Positions 21,940 to 33,849 of a DNA stretch of 64,000 nt are shown piece by piece. Under the pieces are notes generated by a model. The model was not told the origin of the DNA, did no database searches, and worked only from the letters and a program-made list of their open reading frames with translations. Source of the DNA: Monoplex corrugatus (Eukaryota > Mollusca > Gastropoda > Littorinimorpha > Ranellidae); assembly GCA_030674185.1 (NCBI GenBank), contig CM060315.1, forward strand, positions 94,148,058 to 94,212,057, in the 5' to 3' direction. The translations under genes were made by a program, and so were the position numbers. Every line of letters starts with the position of its first letter. Position 1 is the first letter of the stretch.

Positions 21940-22195
21940 AGAATTGTTTTGTAGCCTTGGTCTTGTGTAAAGAAATTACCTGGTATTCTTATTGCACAGA
22001 ATTGTTATGTAGCCTTGGTCTTGTGTAAAGAAACTACCTGGTATTCTTATTGCACAGAATTGTTTTGTAGCCTTGGTCTTGTGTAAAGAAACTACCTGGT
22101 ATTCTTATTGCACAGAATTGTTTTGTAGCCTTGGTCTTGTGTAAAGAAACTACCTGGTATTCTTATTGCACAGAATTGTTTTGTAGCCTTGGTCT
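21940..22195. repeat. 58-bp repeat, 4-5 copies
   Basis: Unit contains TATTGCACAGAATTGTTTTG, TAGCCTTGGTCTTGTGTAAA and GAAACTACCTGG. Copies are almost identical. It runs into a duplicated TTTTCC/GT-rich segment (22196-22365). Confidence 0.92.
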
Positions 22196-22439
22196 TTCCT
22201 TCTTGTTTTTCCTTGTTTGTGTGTGTGTGTGTGTAGTTTGTTTTGTTTTTTCGTCTTTCCTTCTTGTTTTTCCTTGTTTGTGTGTGTGTGTAGTTTGTTT
22301 TGTTTTTTCGGGGGGTTGGAGGTGTGTGTGTGTGTGTGTGTGTGTGTATTGGTTTGTTTTTGTCATTGTCAGTGGTACGTGTACTTGTTTTTCTTTTTAA
22401 TTTTTGTTTTCCTGTTGAAGTAGTGTGTACATTTTCAAA

Positions 22440-22495
22440 TGGTTACAACCCTGATACGGCTCTACGCAGTCGGCTGGTCTGTAAACAGGAATAAC
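22440..22495 (+). mobile_element. dispersed-repeat tail (GCCCTGATATGGCT family)
   Basis: GGTTACAACCCTGATACGGC TCTACGCAGTCGGCTGGTCT matches the tail shared with 23885-24620, 32500, 33280 and 37833. Upstream, about 22830-22930 carries a piece resembling the body of the same element (TAGTCAGCACCAGGG), so fragments are rearranged here. Confidence 0.55.
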
Positions 22496-22504
22496 GGTAA
22501 CTTG

Positions 22505-22676
22505 ACATTGTCATGTGACACTGTTTCCTGATGTCATGTGACACTGTTTCCTGATGTCATGTGACACTGTTTCCTGATGTCATGTGACACTGTTTCCTGA
22601 TGTCATGTGACACTGTTTCCTGATGTCATGTGACACTGTTTCCTGATGTCATGTGACACTGTTTCCTGATGTCACT
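22505..22676. repeat. 23-bp minisatellite
   Basis: Seven to eight copies of TGATGTCATGTGACACTGTTTCC (23 bp), essentially identical. It is followed by unique sequence ending at a possible donor (TTTAAG|GTAACT, about 22756) that I could not build into a gene. Confidence 0.95.
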
Positions 22677-23027
22677 GCCCTTTCCTGTGACACTGAGTCA
22701 CAAGTGTCTGTGTCATTTGGTGCTGTGAGGAAATGTGCCGTGCTGAACCAGTTTAAGGTAACTGCCATGTTTTTTACCTGTCTTTCTGTATTTAGTTATG
22801 TTTACACGTTTTTCCCCTTTTTTATCTTAACCCCCCTGGTGATAAATTGAGCGGAATAGTCAGCACCAGGGACACATGTTTAGATTTTGTGTGCTGACAT
22901 ATTGATATATATACTTCATTTACTTTTCCATTTTTGTTTTCAAAGAACAGTGAGGTGTTGTGAATGTATGTATTTGTATATAAATGTTTCCTGTTGATTT
23001 CTTTTTCTTTTTCTACTTTGAGTACAC

Positions 23028-23176
23028 TTATGTATAATTTTCTATTGCTTTTCTTTTTTTTCCCCCATTTAAAGCCATGTGTGTGTGTGTGTGCGTGCGT
23101 GCATATGTGTATGTTCAGCGCTTAGATTTGATTTTTATCAAGATTTTGTGCTATACAGATATTGTAATTATTATAT
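23028..23176 (+). mobile_element. CR1/L2-type LINE 3' UTR fragment
   Basis: Plus-strand copy of the LINE 3' UTR: a CCCCCATTTAAAGCCATGTG segment, a GT-rich run, then CAGCGCTTAGATTTGATTTT TATCAAGATTTTGTGCTATA and a TAATTATTAT tail. It matches the reverse complement of 2542-2720. Confidence 0.75.
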
Positions 23177-23786
23177 ATGACCTGTTCTCACGAATGGGGT
23201 CACAACTTAATTTTGGGGGGTATAGAGATATTTATATCACCGGAAAGCAGAAAAAATGCTCTTTCCAATGATGTATAATTCAACTGTCTAACTGGAAAAT
23301 CGAGCGAGTTACAGTAATTTAAAGGGAGTGGGTGATGGGACGGCCATTTTGAGAAAAGCAGAGTTAAAGAAGGACAACAAAATTCTCTGCTTTTTCCTTA
23401 GCAACCAGTATTCTATCTTCATCAAACTTAGTGAAGTGATAGATAAAGTGGTTCTGCACTACATACTAGCTATTTCGCGAGCTGATTCCAACGGTATGCG
23501 ATATGCTGAGGCCCTCTACGGTTTCATGGCCTAAATTAAAGCTCAAACACACGCATTTTCACGGAAAAAATCTGCACATTCTCGATGGGTTATCACTTTA
23601 AAATGTTATTTTAACACTCTTTCAGCCCAAATTTCACTTTAATCTTTGCCATAATTAATAGATTAATGGTCAATGTGTAGGAACAAAAATCTCAAATCAC
23701 CCAGATCGACCCTCACCACCTTTTCAGGCCCGTATCTCAGTTCACACGTTGCGACTTGTGACCCCATTCGCAAGAACCAGTCACAT
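23177..23786. mobile_element. 610-bp non-autonomous DNA transposon (MITE)
   Basis: Imperfect terminal inverted repeats of about 30 bp: left ATGACCTGTTCTCACGAATG then GGGTCACAA; the right end reverse-complemented is ATGTGACTGGTTCTTGCGAA then TGGGGTCACAAG. The interior is unique and has no transposase. The element splits a LINE tail; an unsplit copy of the same flank follows at 23814-23885, which supplies the empty site (GTAATTATTATATTATTG). The target duplication is AT-rich and only 2-4 bp, so the superfamily is unclear. Confidence 0.7.
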
Positions 23787-23884
23787 ATTATTGTTAATTA
23801 TTTTGTGATGGTACAGCGCTTAGATTTGATTTTTATCAAGATTTTGCGCTATACAGATATTGTAATTATTATATTATTGTTAAT
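23787..23884 (+). mobile_element. second LINE tail copy (uninterrupted)
   Basis: CAGCGCTTAGATTTGATTTT TATCAAGATTTTGCGCTATA then GATATTGTAATTATTATATT ATTG. It duplicates the flank of the MITE and joins directly to the 75-bp array. Confidence 0.75.
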
Positions 23885-24620
23885 TATTTTGTGATGGGTA
23901 TAGCCCTGATATGGCTGTGTGCGGTCAGCTGGGCTTTAAAAGCGTTAAGGTGTTGTGAATATTTTGTGATGGGTATAGCCCTGATATGGCTGTGTGCGGT
24001 CAGCTGGGCTTTAAAAGCGTTAAGGTGTTGTGAATATTTTGTGATGGGTATAGCCCTGATATGGCTGTGTGCGGTCAGCTGGGCTTTAAAAGCGTTAAGG
24101 TGTTGTTAATTATTTTGTGATGGGTATAGCCCTGATATGGCTGTGTGCGGTCAGCTGGGCTTTAAAAGCGTTAAGGTGTTGTGAATATTTTGTGATGGGT
24201 ATAGCCCTGATATGGCTGTGTGCGGTCAGCTGGGCTTTAAAAACGTTAAGGTGTTGTGAATACTTTGTGATGGGTATAGCCCTGATATGGCTGTGAGCGG
24301 TCAGCTGGGCTTTAAAAACGTTAAGGTGTTGTGAATATTTTGTGATGGGTATAGCCCTGATAAGGCTGTGTGCGGTCAGCTGGGCTTTAAAAGCGTTAAG
24401 GTGTTGTGAATATTTTGTGATGGGTATAGCCCTGATAAGGCTGTGTGCGGTCAGCTGGGCTTTAAAAACGTTAAGGTGTTGTGAATATTTTGTGATGGGT
24501 ATAGCCCTGATATGGCTGTGTGCGGTCAGCTGGGCTTTAAAAACGTTAAGGTGTTGTGAATATTTTGTGATGGGTATAGCCCTGATATGGCTCTGTGTAG
24601 TCGGGCTGGGCTTTAAGCAG
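23885..24620 (+). repeat. 75-bp satellite from a dispersed-repeat tail
   Basis: About 10 copies of a 75-bp unit: GGGTATAGCCCTGATATGGC, TGTGTGCGGTCAGCTGGGCT, TTAAAAGCGTTAAGGTGTTG, TGAATATTTTGTGAT. The first 45 bp are the tail of the GCCCTGATATGGCT dispersed family found singly elsewhere. The 25-residue repeat it encodes (MGIALIWLCAVSWALKALRC...) is an artefact of the 75-bp period. Confidence 0.93.
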
Positions 24621-24624
24621 TAAT

Positions 24625-25085
24625 GATGATGATGGTGATAATGGTGCTGTGAATAATTCAGTCGATATGATTTTGAATTTGTGTTTTAGGAATTTGCAAA
24701 GATTATTTGATTGATTTTTGAGTGTTATGTATGTGTCATTCTGTGTGTTTGTGTAAGTGTTGTGATCATGTGAGTGTTATGTATATGTCATACTGTGTGT
24801 CTGTGTGTGTGTGTGTAAGTGTTGTGATCGTGTGAATGTTGTGTATATGTCATTCTGTGTGTGTGTGTGTAAGTGTTGTGATCGTGTGAATGTTGTGTAT
24901 ATGTCATTCTGTGTGTGTGTGTGTAAGTGTTGTGATCGTGTGAATGCATTGTTTGGTTTAGAATCTTGACCCAGGCTGTTGTGTTGTGATGTGTTGTGTT
25001 GTGTTGTGTTGTGTTGCTTTGCGTTGTATTGTGTTGTGTTGTGTGATGTTGTATTGCATTATATATTATATCTTCTGGTCTTATC
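24625..25085. repeat. GT-rich ~50-bp repeat and TTGTG run
   Basis: Four copies of GTGTAAGTGTTGTGATCGTG TGAATGTTGTGTATATGTCA TTCT between 24730 and 24950, then a (GTTGT)n tract at about 24975-25060. Confidence 0.85.
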
Positions 25086-25102
25086 TCGTAATGTATGACA
25101 CT

Positions 25103-25438
25103 GTTAACTCTTTGACGCCCTCACCCTAGCCACCAGCATCCTGCATTGTCAGCTATGCCAGCAAAAGAAAAACTTCCTGCAGGAAGCTGATGGTTAAGAT
25201 GAGGGAATGAAAGGGTTAAGTTTTTGCAGCTAGTGGATAAGGTGCAGGAGTCAAAGGGTTAAAGTTTTGCCGCTGGTGGATAAGGTGCAGGAGTCAAAGG
25301 GTTAGGGTTTTGCAGCTGGTGGATAAGGTGCAGGAGTCAAAGGGTTAAGTTTTTGCAGCTGGGTGGATAAGGTGCATGGAGTGCAAAGGGTTAAGGTTTT
25401 GCAGCTGGTGGATAAGGTGCAGGAGACAAAGGGTTAAG
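25103..25438. mobile_element. piggyBac-like MITE, internally amplified
   Basis: Starts GTTAACTCTTTGACGCCCTC and ends GGTTAAG, with an inverted pair in the middle (CTTCCTGCAGGAAGCTGATG). The right half is a ~44-bp unit (TTTTGCAGCTGGTGGATAAG GTGCAGGAGTCAAAGGGTTA) repeated five times. Same family and same style of one-sided amplification as 116-875. Confidence 0.65.
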
Positions 25439-25544
25439 AAAGTTGTGGATACTGTTTAATCATTGTCAATTCATTCTTTATCCAAGGCTCATTTGCCACT
25501 TTGTGCACTCGTGTAGTTTGAGTTATTGGTACCGGTTCTCCTAT

Positions 25545-26425
25545 TTTTTGTGTGTGTGTGTCAGTGTTGTGTGTGTCAGTATGACACATTGTGTGTGTCA
25601 GTGTTATGTGTGTCAGTATGACACATTGTGTGCGTCAGTGTTGTGTGTGTCAGTATGACACATTGTGTGCGTCAGTGTTGTGTGTGTCAGTATGACACAT
25701 TGTGTGCGTCAGTGTTGTGTGTGTCAGTATGACACATTGTGTGTGTCAGTGTTGTGTGTCAGTATGACACATTGTGTGTGTCAGTGTTGTGTGTGTCAGT
25801 ATAACATATGTGTGTCAGTGTTGTGTGTGTCAGTATGACACATTGTGTGTGTCAGTGTTGTGTGTGTCAGTATGACACATGTGTGTGTCAGTTGTGTGTG
25901 TCAGTATGACACATTGTGTGTGTCGGTGTTGTGTGTGACACATTGTGTGTGTCAGTGTTGTGTATGTCAGTATGACACATTGTGTGTGTCAGTGTTGTGT
26001 GTATCAGTATGACACATTGTGTGTGTGTCAGTGTTGTGTGTGTCAGTATGACACATTGTGTGTGTCAGTGTTGTGTGTGTCTGTATGACACATTGTGTGT
26101 GATAGTGTTGTGTGTGTCAGTATGACACATTGTGTGTGTCAGTAGTATGTGTGTCAGTATGACACATTGTGTCTGTCAGTGTTGTCTGTGTCAGTATGAC
26201 ACATTGTGTCTGTCAGTGTTGTGTGTGTCAGTTTGACACATTGTGTGTGTCAGTGTTGTGTGTGTCAGTATGACACATTGTGTGTGTCAGTGTTGTGTGT
26301 GTCAGTATGACACATTGTGTGTGTCAGTGTTGTGTATGTCAGTATGACACATTGTGTGTGTCAGTGTTGTATGTGTCAATATGACACATTGTGTGTGTCA
26401 GTGTTGTGTGAGTCTGTATTGTGTG
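25545..26425. repeat. 37-bp minisatellite
   Basis: About 24 copies of TCAGTGTTGTGTGTGTCAGT ATGACACATTGTGTGTG. Each unit contains ATGACACAT. Several copies have lost a few bases. Confidence 0.94.
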
Positions 26426-26459
26426 TGTCAGTATTGTATCGTTAACAATGTGCCTGTAT

Positions 26460-26895
26460 CTTCTTGTGCAGCATAACTGATAAAATGTGTGGGTCAGGGT
26501 AACTGGTAAAATGTGGGGGTCAGGATAACTGATAAAATGTGTGTGTGAGGATAACTGATAAGATGTGTGGGTCAGGATAACTGATAAAATGTGTGGGTCA
26601 GGATAACTGATAAAATGTGTGGGTCAGGATAAGTGATAAAATGTGTGGGTCAGGATAACTGATAAAATGTGTGGGTCAGGATAACTGATAAAATGTGTGG
26701 GTCAGGATAACGGATAAAATGTGTGGGTCAGGATAGATAACTGATAACATGTGGGGGTCAGGATCACTGATAAAATGTGTGGGTCAGGATAACTGATAAA
26801 ATGTGTGGGTCAGGATAACTGATAAAATGTGTGGGTCAGGATAACTGATAAAATGTCTGGGTCAGGATAACTGATAAAATGTCTGGGTCAGGGTA
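26460..26895. repeat. 26-bp minisatellite
   Basis: About 16 copies of ATAACTGATAAAATGTGTGG GTCAGG. The first is preceded by TGTATCTTCTTGTGCAG, a fair splice-acceptor look-alike (see rejected items). Confidence 0.94.
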
Positions 26896-27286
26896 ACATT
26901 ACTTATGGCCTCCAACCTTGCACAGGGTCAGGTTCCTATGTACAGCTGGGCAGAGTGCAGGTTACATACAGCAAATTTCTGCAGTCAATCTCAAATGTGT
27001 GAATTGTTATTGGAAGGCAGCAGCTCCTTTGATCATGCAGGATATTTTTGTCAATGAAGGATGCTTTTTGTTGTTGTCTACCTTTGGCTTTTAAAAAAAA
27101 AAAAAAAAACATACAAAAACCCTGGGGATTGTTTTATAGCCACCGGACAGAGCAGTGTATGTCTGTGAGGCAAATGTGTTACCAAGATTTTCATGGCTAT
27201 TTCTGGTTGGATGTTTATCAGTTGTTGTTTTTTTTTTCAAATTTGTACATTATTGAGGAATCATGAATGAATGTATGGAAGTCTTG
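26896..27286. other. unique sequence
   Basis: Includes an A-run (27092-27108). Two frames are open for about 45 codons from 26930, after TTGCACAG, but neither looks like a known protein. No gene called. Confidence 0.35.
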
Positions 27287-30200
27287 GTGTCACACAGACC
27301 AAAAAGTGCCTAAAATACATCATGCTGACTGAAAGGCAAGGTCACACAGACCAAAAGTGCCTAAAATACATCATGCTGACCCAAAGGCAAGGTCACACAG
27401 ACCAAAAAGTGCCTAAAATACATCATGCTGGCCCAAAGGCAAGGTCACACAGACCAAAAAGTGCCTAAAATACAACATGCTGACCCAAAGGCAAGGTCAC
27501 ACAGACCAAAAAGTGCCTAAAATACATCATGCTGGCCCAAAGGCAAGGTCACACAGACCAAAAAGTGCCTAAAATACATCATGCTGGCCCAAAGGCAAGG
27601 TCACACAGACCAAAAAGTGCCTAAAATACATCATGCTGACCCAAAGGCAAGGTCACACAGACCAAAAAGTGCCTAAAATACATCATGCTGGCCCAAAGGC
27701 AAGGTCACACAGACCAAAAAGTGCCTAAAATACAACATGCTGACCCAAAGGCAAGGTCACACAGACCAAAAAGTGCCTAAAATACATCATGCTGGCCCAA
27801 AGGCAAGGTCACACAGACCACAAAGTGCCTAAAATACATCATGCTGACCCAAAGGGAAGGTCACACAGACCAAAAAGTGCCTAAAATACATCATGCTGGC
27901 CCAAAGGCAAGGTCACACAGACCAAAAAGTGCCTAAAATACAACATGCTGGCCCAAAGGCAAGGTCACACAGACCAAAAAGTGCCTAAAATACATCATGC
28001 TGGCCCAAAGGCAAGGTCACACAGACCAAAAAGTGCCTAAAATACATCATGCTGGCCCAAAGGCAAGGTCACACAGACCAAAAAGTGCCTAAAATACAAC
28101 ATCATGCTGGCCCAAAGGCAAGGTCACACAGACCAAAAAGTGCCTAAAATACATCATGCTGACCCAAAGGCAAGGTCACACAGACCAAAAAGTGCCTAAA
28201 ATACATCATGCTGGCCCAAAGGCAAGGTCACACAGACCAAAAAGTGCCTAAAATACAACATGCTGGCCCAAAGGCAAGGTCACACAGACCAAAAAGTGCC
28301 TAAAATACATCATGCTGGCCCAAAGGCAAGGTCACACAGACCAAAAAGTGCCTAAAATACATCATGCTGGCCCAAAGGCAAGGTCACACAGACCAAAAAG
28401 TGCCTAAAATACATCATGCTGGCCCAAAGGCAAGGTCACACAGACCAAAAAGTGCCTAAAATACATCATGCTGGCCCAAAGGCAAGGTCACACAGACCAA
28501 AAAGTGCCTAAAATACATCATGCTGGCCCAAAGGCAAGGTCACCACAGACCAAAAAGTGCCTAAAATACAACATGCTGACCCAAAGGCAAGGTCACACAG
28601 ACCAAAAAGTGCCTAAAATACATCATGCTGGCCCAAAGGCAAGGTCACACAGACCAAAAAGTGCCTAAAATACATCATGCTGACCCAAAGGCAAGGTCAC
28701 ACAGACCAAAAAGTGCCTAAAATACATCATGCTGGCCCAAAGGCAAGGTCACACAGACCAAAAAGTGCCTAAAATACATCATGCTGGCCCAAAGGCAAGG
28801 TCACACAGACCAAAAAGTGCCTAAAATACATCATGCTGGCCCAAAGGCAAGGTCACACAGACCAAAAAGTGCCTAAAATACATCATCATGCTGGCCCAAA
28901 GGCAAGGTCACACAGACCAAAAAGTGCCTAAAATACATCATCATGCTGGCCCAAAGGCAAGGTCACACAGACCAAAAAGTGCCTAAAATACATCATGCTG
29001 GCCCAAAGGCAAGGTCACACAGACCAAAAAGTGCCTAAAATACATCATGCTGGCCCAAAGGCAAGGTCACACAGACCAAAAAGTGCCTAAAATACAACAT
29101 GCTGACCCAAAGGCAAGGTCACACAGACCAAAAAGTGCCTAAAATACACATCATGCTGACCCAAAGGCAAGGTCACACAGACCAAAAAGTGCCTAAAATA
29201 CAACATCATGCTGACCCAAAGGCAAGGTCACACAGATCAAAAAGTGCCTAAAATACATCATCATGCTGACCCAAAGGCAAGGTCACACAGACCAAAAAGT
29301 GCCTAAAATACATCATCATGCTGGCCCAAAGGCAAGGTCACACAGACCAAAAAGTGCCTAAAATACATCATCATGCTGGCCCAAAGGCAAGGTCACACAG
29401 ACCAAAAAGTGCCTAAAATACAACATCATGCTGGCCCAAAGGCAAGGTCACACAGACCAAAAAGTGCCTAAAATACATCATGCTGACCCAAAGGCAAGGT
29501 CACACAGACCAAAAAGTGCCTAAAATACATCATGCTGGCCCAAAGGCAAGGTCACACAGACCAAAAAGTGCCTAAAATACATCATGCTGACCCAAAGGCA
29601 AGGTCACACAGACCACAAAGTGCCTAAAATACAACATGCTGACCCAAAGGCAAGGTCACACAGACCAAAAAGTGCCTAAAATACAAACATGCTGGCCCAA
29701 AGGCAAGGTCACACAGACCAAAAAGTGCCTAAAATACAACATGCTGACCCAAAGGCAAGGTCACACAGACCAAAAAGTGCCTAAAATACAACATCATGCT
29801 GACCCAAAGGCAAGGTCACACAGACCAAAAAGTGCCTAAAATACAACATCATGCTGACCCAAAGGCAAGGTCACACAGACCAAAAAGTGCCTAAAATACA
29901 TCATCATGCTGGCCCAAAGGCAAGGTCACACAGACCAAAAAGTGCCTAAAATACAACATGCTGACCCAAAGGCAAGGTCACACAGACCAAAAAGTGCCTA
30001 AAATACATCATGCTGGCCCAAAGGCAAGTCACACAGACCAAAAAGTGCCTAAAATACAACATCATGCTGGCCCAAAGGCAAGGTCACACAGACCAAAAAG
30101 TGCCTAAAATACATCATGCTGGCCCAAAGGCAAGGTCACACAGACCAAAAAGTGCCTAAAATACATCATCATGCTGGCCCAAAGGCAAGGTCACACAGAC

Positions 30201-31858
30201 CAAAAAGTGCCTAAAATACATCATCATGCTGGCCCAAAGGCAAGGTCACACAGACCAAAAAGTGCCTAAAATACAACATCATGCTGGCCCAAAGGCAAGG
30301 TCACACAGACCAAAAAGTGCCTAAAATACATCATGCTGACCCAAAGGCAAGGTCACACAGACCAAAAAGTGCCTAAAATACATCATGCTGGCCCAAAGGC
30401 AAGGTCACACAGACCAAAAAGTGCCTAAAATACATCATGCTGACCCAAAGGCAAGGTCACACAGACCACAAAGTGCCTAAAATACAACATGCTGACCCAA
30501 AGGCAAGGTCACACAGACCAAAAAGTGCCTAAAATACAAACATGCTGGCCCAAAGGCAAGGTCACACAGACCAAAAAGTGCCTAAAATACAACATGCTGA
30601 CCCAAAGGCAAGGTCACACAGACCAAAAAGTGCCTAAAATACAACATCATGCTGACCCAAAGGCAAGGTCACACAGACCAAAAAGTGCCTAAAATACAAC
30701 ATCATGCTGACCCAAAGGCAAGGTCACACAGACCAAAAAGTGCCTAAAATACATCATCATGCTGGCCCAAAGGCAAGGTCACACAGACCAAAAAGTGCCT
30801 AAAATACAACATGCTGACCCAAAGGCAAGGTCACACAGACCAAAAAGTGCCTAAAATACATCATCATGCTGGCCCAAAGGCAAGGTCACACAGACCAAAA
30901 AGTGCCTAAAATACATCATGCTGGCCCAAAGGCAAGGTCACACAGACCAAAAAGTGCCTAAAATACAACATCATGCTGGCCCAAAGGCAAGGTCACACAG
31001 ACCAAAAAGTGCCTAAAATACATCATGCTGGCCCAAAGGCAAGGTCACACAGACCAAAAAGTGCCTAAAATACATCATCATGCTGGCCCAAAGGCAAGGT
31101 CACACAGACCAAAAAGTGCCTAAAATACATCATGCTGGCCCAAAGGCAAGGTCACACAGACCAAAAAGTGCCTAAAATACATCATGCTGGCCCAAAGGCA
31201 AGGTCACACAGACCAAAAAGTGCCTAAAATACATCATGCTGGCCCAAAGGCAAGGTCACACAGACCAAAAAGTGCCTAAAATACATCATCATGCTGGCCC
31301 AAAGGCAAGGTCACACAGACCAAAAAGTGCCTAAAATACAACATCATGCTGGCCCAAAGGCAAGGTCACACAGACCAAAAAGTGCCTAAAATACATCATG
31401 CTGACCCAAAGGCAAGGTCACACAGACCAAAAAGTGCCTAAAATACATCATGCTGGCCCAAAGGCAAGGTCACACAGACCAAAAAGTGCCTAAAATACAA
31501 CATCATGCTGACCCAAAGGCAAGGTCACACAGACCAAAAAGTGCCTAAAATACATCATCATGCTGGCCCAAAGGCAAGGTCACACAGACCAAAAAGTGCC
31601 TAAAATACATCATGCTGGCCCAAAGGCAAAGTCACACAGACCAAAAAGTGCCTAAAATACATCATGCTGGCCCAAAGGCAAGGTCACACAGACCAAAAAG
31701 TGCCTAAAATACAACATCATGCTGACCCAAAGGCAAGGTCACACAGACCAAAAAGTGCCTAAAATACATCATCATGCTGGCCCAAAGGCAAAGTCACACA
31801 GACCAAAAAGTGCCTAAAATACATCATGCTGGCCCAAAGGCAAGGTCACACAGACCAA
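27287..31858. repeat. 52-bp minisatellite, 4.6 kb
   Basis: About 85-88 copies of AGACCAAAAAGTGCCTAAAA TACATCATGCTGGCCCAAAG GCAAGGTCACAC. Variants are TGACCC/TGGCCC, TACAAC/TACATC and a 3-bp ATC insertion (CATCATCATG), which makes units of 52, 54, 55 and 57 bp. A block carrying the rare variants ACCACAAAG and CAAACATGC recurs at an offset of 853 bp (29605-29839 and 30458-30692), showing higher-order duplication. The array ends in an A-run. Confidence 0.96.
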
Positions 31859-31869
31859 AAAAAAAAAAA

Positions 31870-32872
31870 AGAAATAATAAAAATAACAGCCCTTTGTGAG
31901 GACAGTGTGTGAACAGCCCTTCGTGTGGATCTGATGAACATACTGATATTGTGTTTTCAATGTTGTGACAGTGTCTAACTGTCTCCATGCTTCACGTCAA
32001 CTTTCTCCTCTACTGGGATGCTGGGGGCTCTTTCAGTATAAATAGCATCCCTGCCTTCTGGAAATTGTATGCTAGAGATTTCCTCTTTTCTGTTACTCTC
32101 TTTGTTTCTGCCTTGCTTTTTTGCTTCCTGTCATCATTTTGTATGTTTTCTGCCTTGCTGGTCTATTGACCTGTATGTGTTGTATAAAGCCTTACACGCT
32201 TTCTCTTAGGATTGATAATTGGATTACATGTGTTGACTGTATTGTTGGCTCCAAGGACATGTGATGTACAGAAGCATTTTTCGGTAATTTACGCCATTTC
32301 TATGCCTATTTCAGTGTCCTGTGTAATGTTTACATTTGAATTCAGGTTTGTTATTGATCAGTTGGATGGAGGAGTGGTCAATGCCAGGGGTATATGTGTA
32401 GATCATGTGCGTGACTACATTGATACGTGTACTTGATTCTCTTTTCCAAGTGTTCTTTCTTTTTCTTCCTCAAACCAGGTGTTGTATACGTCTTGAAGTG
32501 GTTATGGCCGTGATATGGCTCAGGCAGTTGTCTGGGCTTTAAATAATACAAACAACAGTAAGAACAGCGTCAAGTTTGATTTCATATGATGCTTCTTCTA
32601 GGTCTAGTGACCTCAAGACTGCAAAGTATGGATTTTACGTTAAAACAGTATCCTGGAAATTTTGTTCTAGAAATTTCCTTTGTTTCTACTTTGCTTTTTG
32701 CCTTCTGTCTGCTCTCTCTGTGTCATATTGATGCCTTGCTGATCCATTCACCTGTATGTGTTTTGCAAACCTTACATACTCTCTGTAAGGATTATGATTA
32801 CATGCAGGTACCTATATTGACAGCAGTTTGGGCTCTAAGGCAGTGTTATGTGCAGATGTTGTTTTAGATCAT
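31870..32872 (+). mobile_element. dispersed repeat, two diverged copies (left part)
   Basis: Two diverged copies of one element lie in direct order. Copy 1 spans about 32000-32545 and copy 2 about 32640-33330. Shared landmarks include CTGGAAATT, CTAGAGATTTCCT / CTAGAAATTTCCT, GCCTTGCTG, CACCTGTATGTG / GACCTGTATGTG, GGTCAATGCC, and the tail GATATGGCT...GGGCTTTAAA. No coding region survives. The family and class are unknown; the tail also occurs at 22440, 23885 and 37833. Confidence 0.5.
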
Positions 32873-33064
32873 TTAACCCTTTGACTCCCGCACCTTGTTC
32901 ACCAGCATCCTGCATTGTCAACAATGCTAGCAAAGCAAAACCTTAACTCTGTGACTCCCTCACCCTATCCACCAGCTTCTTTCAGGAAGCTGGTGGATAG
33001 GGGAGGAAGCCATAGAGTTAAGTTTTTGCTGTCGATGGATAGGGTGTGGGAGTCAAAGGGTTAA
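32873..33064. mobile_element. piggyBac-like MITE, single copy
   Basis: The cleanest member of the family: TTAACCCTTTGACTCCCGCA at the left, GTGGGAGTCAAAGGGTTAA at the right, with an internal inverted pair (CCACCAGCTTC ... GAAGCTGGTGG) and a CTAGCAAAGCAAAACC segment. About 192 bp including the TTAA borders. It sits inside copy 2 of the dispersed repeat that starts at about 32640. Confidence 0.72.
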
Positions 33065-33335
33065 GTAAGTTTGTATGTCTGTTTTAGTTACTTCACTGTG
33101 TTTATATATTTGTATCCAGATTTTTATAGCCTCTGGTGGTAAACAGGATGTAATGGTCAGTGCCATGGGCGTGTCTTTAGATTATTTACGCAAATGCATT
33201 GATATAGGTACTTCATACTTTTTTTTAGGTTTTCTCTTTTTTTCATTAGTGAGATGTGTGTGTGGTTTGAGAATGGTGACAGCCCTGATATGGCTCCACG
33301 CTTGGGCTTGAAACGTTAGTGATAATAAAAACTGT
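33065..33335 (+). mobile_element. dispersed repeat, right part of copy 2
   Basis: Continuation after the MITE: GGTAAACAGGATGTAATGGT CAGTGCCATGGG, then the tail ACAGCCCTGATATGGCTCCA and GGGCTTGAAACG, ending in an ATAATAAAA stretch. Confidence 0.5.
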
Positions 33336-33777
33336 TAATGTTTGTACATAACATGTTATACAGTAATATATGATATCTTGAAAGTCTCAATTATACACGT
33401 ATGGGCATGTTCTTCTTCAACTGCATTTGAGATTTGCAAGGATAATAGTGAGCTTGGTTTTAAACTGTTGTCTTTTCACTTAAACTTGAATGTCGTTTGA
33501 TATGGCTCTCGTAGTCTGCTGGGCTATAAACAATATGAACCTGAACCATGTGACGTTAGCCCTGATATGGCTCTTGTAGTCTGCTGGGCTGTAAACAATA
33601 TGAACCTGAACCATGCGATGTGTGATACAGTGTGTTGAATAGTATCTATGAGTGGCTGGCCTCAAACATTGCTGTGTACAGAGGCCACTAAGATTGCTGT
33701 GTACACAGGCACTAAGATTTCTTGTACACAGCAGTAGTCTTGAGTGTACTGCTGTCAGACCAGGACTACCTACCCAC
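33336..33777. other. unique sequence with a short duplication
   Basis: A ~62-bp segment with GATATGGCTCTCGTAGTCTG CTGGGCTATAAACAATATGA occurs twice (33500-33620); it is a diverged form of the GCCCTGATATGGCT tail. The rest is unique with no gene seen. Confidence 0.45.
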
Positions 33778-33849
33778 AGTCCATTCAACAGCTGGAACAG
33801 TTCCACCAAAGGTGTCTGTGTAAGATGTGTAACACCACGTGGCAAGATC

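Noticed and set aside
22653..22756. Possible exon ending TTTAAG|GTAACT
   Set aside because: The donor is good, but the acceptor would lie in or beside the 23-bp array and no partner exon in a matching phase was found.
26440..27056. Possible exon after TGTATCTTCTTGTGCAG or after TTGCACAG at 26929
   Set aside because: Two frames are equally open, no donor or partner exon is convincing, and composition is not distinctive.
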